From: Paramesorhizobium leguminum
GTDB taxonomy: Bacteria; Pseudomonadota; Alphaproteobacteria; Rhizobiales; Rhizobiaceae
Direction: 5' to 3'
NCBI RefSeq assembly: GCF_003217235.1
Contig: NZ_QJTF01000001.1
Location: 1-64,000, forward strand
Length of the DNA: 64,000 bases
Below are positions 62,197 through 64,000 of this stretch, in pieces. Below the pieces are notes generated by a model. It made no database searches. It worked only from the letters and a program-made list of their open reading frames with translations, and was not told where the DNA came from. Every line of letters begins with the position of its first letter. Within the stretch, counting starts at the first letter, position 1. Made by a program: the position numbers and the translations under genes.

Positions 62197-62937
62197 CTAA
62201 GCTCCCCAATCCCCTACCGTCGCCTGCATCAGCGCCAGCGCCGCCACGGCTGCCGTATCGGCGCGGAGTATCCGGGGCCCTAGCGGAATGGCCGTGACGA
62301 AGGGCAGGCGGTTGAGGAGGGCGCGCTCCTGTTCGGAAAACCCGCCTTCCGGGCCGATGAGTAGGCCGAGCGGTCCCGGCTGAAGCGACTGCAGGATCGG
62401 CAGGGGATTGTCCGTCTCGTGCGCTTCGTCGCAGAAGATCAGCCGGCGGGAGGGATCCCATTCATCGATGAGCCGGTCGAGTTTCGCCGCCTCGCGGCAT
62501 TCCGGCAGGTTCAATACGCCGCATTGCTCGGCGGCTTCAACCGCATTGGCGCGAATGCGCTCGATGCCGATCTTTGGAACCTGCGTGTGCTGGGTGATGA
62601 CAGGTTGCAGCACGCCCACGCCCATCTCTACGGCCTTCTGCACCATGTAATCCAGCCGCCCCTGCTTGAGCGGCGCGAAGCAATAGATGAGATCCGGCAG
62701 TGAAGTCTGCGCCCGGGTCTGTTCGACCACGCCGAGCCTGACGCGCTTTTTTCCCTCGAGGTGGATCGTCGCCTTCCACTCACCGTCCGCCCCATTGAAG
62801 AGGAGGACGGTATCCCCATTCTTCATCCGCAGCACGTTTGTCAGATAATGCGCTGCCTCCGCTGGCGGCTCGACATGGCTGCCGGCGGTAAGCGGGGTAT
62901 TGATGAACAGTCTCTGCATTCTGTAGTTTGCACGCAT
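62197..62937 (-). CDS. rsmE: 16S rRNA (uracil-1498-N3)-methyltransferase
   Basis: A 246-residue SPOUT methyltransferase that methylates U1498 of 16S rRNA. The C-terminal trefoil-knot motifs are [15 protein letters not shown] (about residues 190-204) and [17 protein letters not shown] (about residues 217-233). The N-terminal PUA-like domain begins with [15 protein letters not shown] 62937 is used; ATG 62919 is possible. The gene follows the higBA-2 promoter region with 22 bases between. Confidence 0.93.
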   Translation of the reverse strand: MRANYRMQRLFINTPLTAGSHVEPPAEAAHYLTNVLRMKNGDTVLLFNGADGEWKATIHLEGKKRVRLGVVEQTRAQTSLPDLIYCFAPLKQGRLDYMVQKAVEMGVGVLQPVITQHTQVPKIGIERIRANAVEAAEQCGVLNLPECREAAKLDRLIDEWDPSRRLIFCDEAHETDNPLPILQSLQPGPLGLLIGPEGGFSEQERALLNRLPFVTAIPLGPRILRADTAAVAALALMQATVGDWGA

Positions 62938-63176
62938 ACCGTAACCGATGACAGAGCAAGGGCCGCGTGGTCAAGCCGGAGCTTTTTCAGTCGTGCGGAA
63001 CAAATGTTGCATTTTTGCTACGGCAAATGGCCAAAGCCGTTTAATCAGTGGATATTTGGAATCCCGAAAGAGCTGTTTAGTTGTCTGTAAGAAATTCCAT
63101 GTGTACTGACCGGACGCGTATCGGGCTTGCTGCTTCGACGCAATCATATCATCGCCGTCTGTGGAGACACTACCAA

Positions 63177-63317
63177 ATGACCGCCAAGGGCGCCACGCTC
63201 CTTACCGTTCTCATGCTCTCCGCGATCCTTTTCATGGCGACCGGCATATTCACTGTCGATGCCGGCGGCCATCAGGCATCCAGCGATGGATACGGTGTCT
63301 CCTCCAATTTTCATTGA
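63177..63317 (+). CDS. Small 46-residue membrane peptide
   Basis: A short frame with one hydrophobic segment (GATLLTVLMLSAILFMATGIF, about residues 5-25) and a small polar tail ending SSNFH. GGAG lies about 12 bases upstream of ATG 63177, which is a long spacing. A 78-residue frame from 63081 is possible but less likely. No family recognised. Confidence 0.38.
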   Translation: MTAKGATLLTVLMLSAILFMATGIFTVDAGGHQASSDGYGVSSNFH

Positions 63318-63685
63318 TTTATCGCCCCTCGGGTCTCTCGCCCTTTTCCCAAATAGGGCCGACCTTTTTCCCAATAAGGAATGGGGCCATAGAGATCAGC
63401 GAGATAATTGATGAAAAGCTGCGTCGCCTCCTGGACCGGGTAGGGCGGCGAGCACACGCTCGCAATAATTCCGGCAACATCCGCTTGTCGTTTGTCCCAG
63501 AAAAGGGAAACGGCTTCAACCGTCTGCCCGATATGAAATGTTTACAAGTCTGGCAGCCAAGAGCTAACTGTATTTAGCGCGTTTCTTATGGAATTCGTGC
63601 CAAGCGCCCTCGTGGTTCGAGGCTCCGCTTCGCTCCGCAACCTCTCCATGAGGGAGGTGAAGCGCACGACAATGCGGGAGGAAAC
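63318..63685. other. Gap with half family E repeat; otherwise nothing recognised
   Basis: The half repeat is at 63602-63655 (AAGCGCCCTCGTGGTTCGAG, with CTCCATGAGGGAGG). The stretch 63318-63600 has short reading frames on both strands but none with a good start, codon use or recognisable family. The glcD promoter should lie here. Confidence 0.6.
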
Positions 63686-64000
63686 ATGTCCGGATTGACG
63701 CTGCCGAAGGCAAACAGCGCCACGCTTGCGCGTCGCGCCGAGATTGTCGCCGAGTTGCGCGATATCGTACCTGGCGAGGGCGTTGTCGATGCGACCAATG
63801 AAATGCGCGTGTTCGAGTCCGACGGGCTGACCGCATATCGGCAATTGCCGCTGGTCGTCGTCCTGCCCCAGACCGTGCGCCAGGTCTCGCGCATTCTCAA
63901 ATATTGCCACGATCATGACATTCGCGTCGTGCCGCGCGGTTCCGGCACCTCGCTGTCCGGCGGCGCGCTGCCGCTGGAGGACGCGGTGCTTCTGGTCATG
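63686..64000 (+). CDS. glcD: Glycolate oxidase subunit GlcD / FAD-linked oxidase, N-terminal part
   Basis: The first 105 residues of a protein cut by the window end. It begins MSGLTLPKANSATLARRAEI and has the FAD-binding type 4 (PCMH) start: VFESDGLTAYRQLPLVVVLP (about residues 43-62) and VVPRGSGTSLSGGALP (about residues 82-97), the PRGxGTSxxGG loop typical of GlcD and D-lactate dehydrogenases. GGGAGGA lies before ATG 63686. GlcD is chosen over other FAD-linked oxidases by close resemblance to the alphaproteobacterial form. Confidence 0.82.
   Translation, partial: MSGLTLPKANSATLARRAEIVAELRDIVPGEGVVDATNEMRVFESDGLTAYRQLPLVVVLPQTVRQVSRILKYCHDHDIRVVPRGSGTSLSGGALPLEDAVLLVM

Noticed and set aside
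63318-63600. Frames on both strands between the 46-residue peptide and glcD
   Set aside because: No ribosome-binding site, no recognisable family and no coding-like composition.

Overview
The window looks like chromosomal DNA of an alphaproteobacterium of the order Hyphomicrobiales, most likely a Brucellaceae member (Brucella/Ochrobactrum-like). Reasons: a SAM-II riboswitch in front of metZ, the Entner-Doudoroff set edd-pgl-zwf, a PdhS/PleC/DivJ-type cytoplasmic histidine kinase, a tRNA-His without the extra 5' G, dispersed GC-rich palindromic repeats of the kind common in this order, and tandem AGGGCAGT octamers like those used to fingerprint Brucella. The assignment is by recognition only; no database was searched.

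Layout. 1-1.0 kb: tail of an IS481-type transposase, a HigBA toxin-antitoxin pair and tRNA-Gly(CCC). 1.0-4.2 kb: dCTP deaminase, SAM-II riboswitch plus metZ, apaG. 4.5-10.8 kb: a surface polysaccharide block (GT4 and GT26 glycosyltransferases, a DUF6492 protein, a flippase, a Wzz/GumC chain-length protein). 11-16.3 kb: folD and the operon zwf-pgl-edd. 16.4-20.1 kb: gamma-glutamyl-putrescine genes (PuuA-like, PuuB-like) split by a small element encoding a four-helix-bundle protein, then a hypothetical gene. 20.2-23.6 kb: isocitrate lyase, a small partner gene and a divergent ScfR/RamB-type regulator. 23.8-29.6 kb: a LysR regulator and the polyamine transporter potFGHI. 29.7-35.5 kb: an AsmA-like protein, a probable small RNA and the histidine kinase. 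35.8-45 kb: tRNA-His, a GntR/FadR regulator, a 5-dehydro-4-deoxyglucarate dehydratase-like enzyme, a peptide-type ABC transporter and gamma-glutamyltransferase. 45-54 kb: a sugar cluster (ThuA, Gfo/Idh/MocA, ROK regulator, CUT1 ABC transporter, SMP-30 lactonase). 54-64 kb: a DUF1460 lipoprotein, xseA, an EamA transporter, a host-attachment-type protein, a LysR regulator, a DUF1127 protein, gshA, a second HigBA pair, rsmE and the start of glcD.

How genes work together: PotFGHI imports putrescine, which PuuA/PuuB would degrade; Zwf-Pgl-Edd form the upper Entner-Doudoroff route; the ScfR-type regulator is placed to control the glyoxylate shunt enzyme AceA; the ROK regulator is placed to control the divergent sugar transporter and the ThuA/oxidoreductase genes.

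The most unusual signal is a family of four elements made of two inverted arrays of 7-8 bp tandem repeats (17704-18165, 29566-29692, 31924-31995, 59814-59891). One carries a gene for an S23/IVP-type four-helix-bundle protein that fills the space between its arrays; the other three have only 8-48 bp between arrays. The repeat unit is shared by both arms of one element but differs between most elements, and seven of the eight outer edges fall on a stop codon or directly behind a terminator U-tract. This looks like an undescribed mobile element system with one gene-bearing and three gene-less copies.
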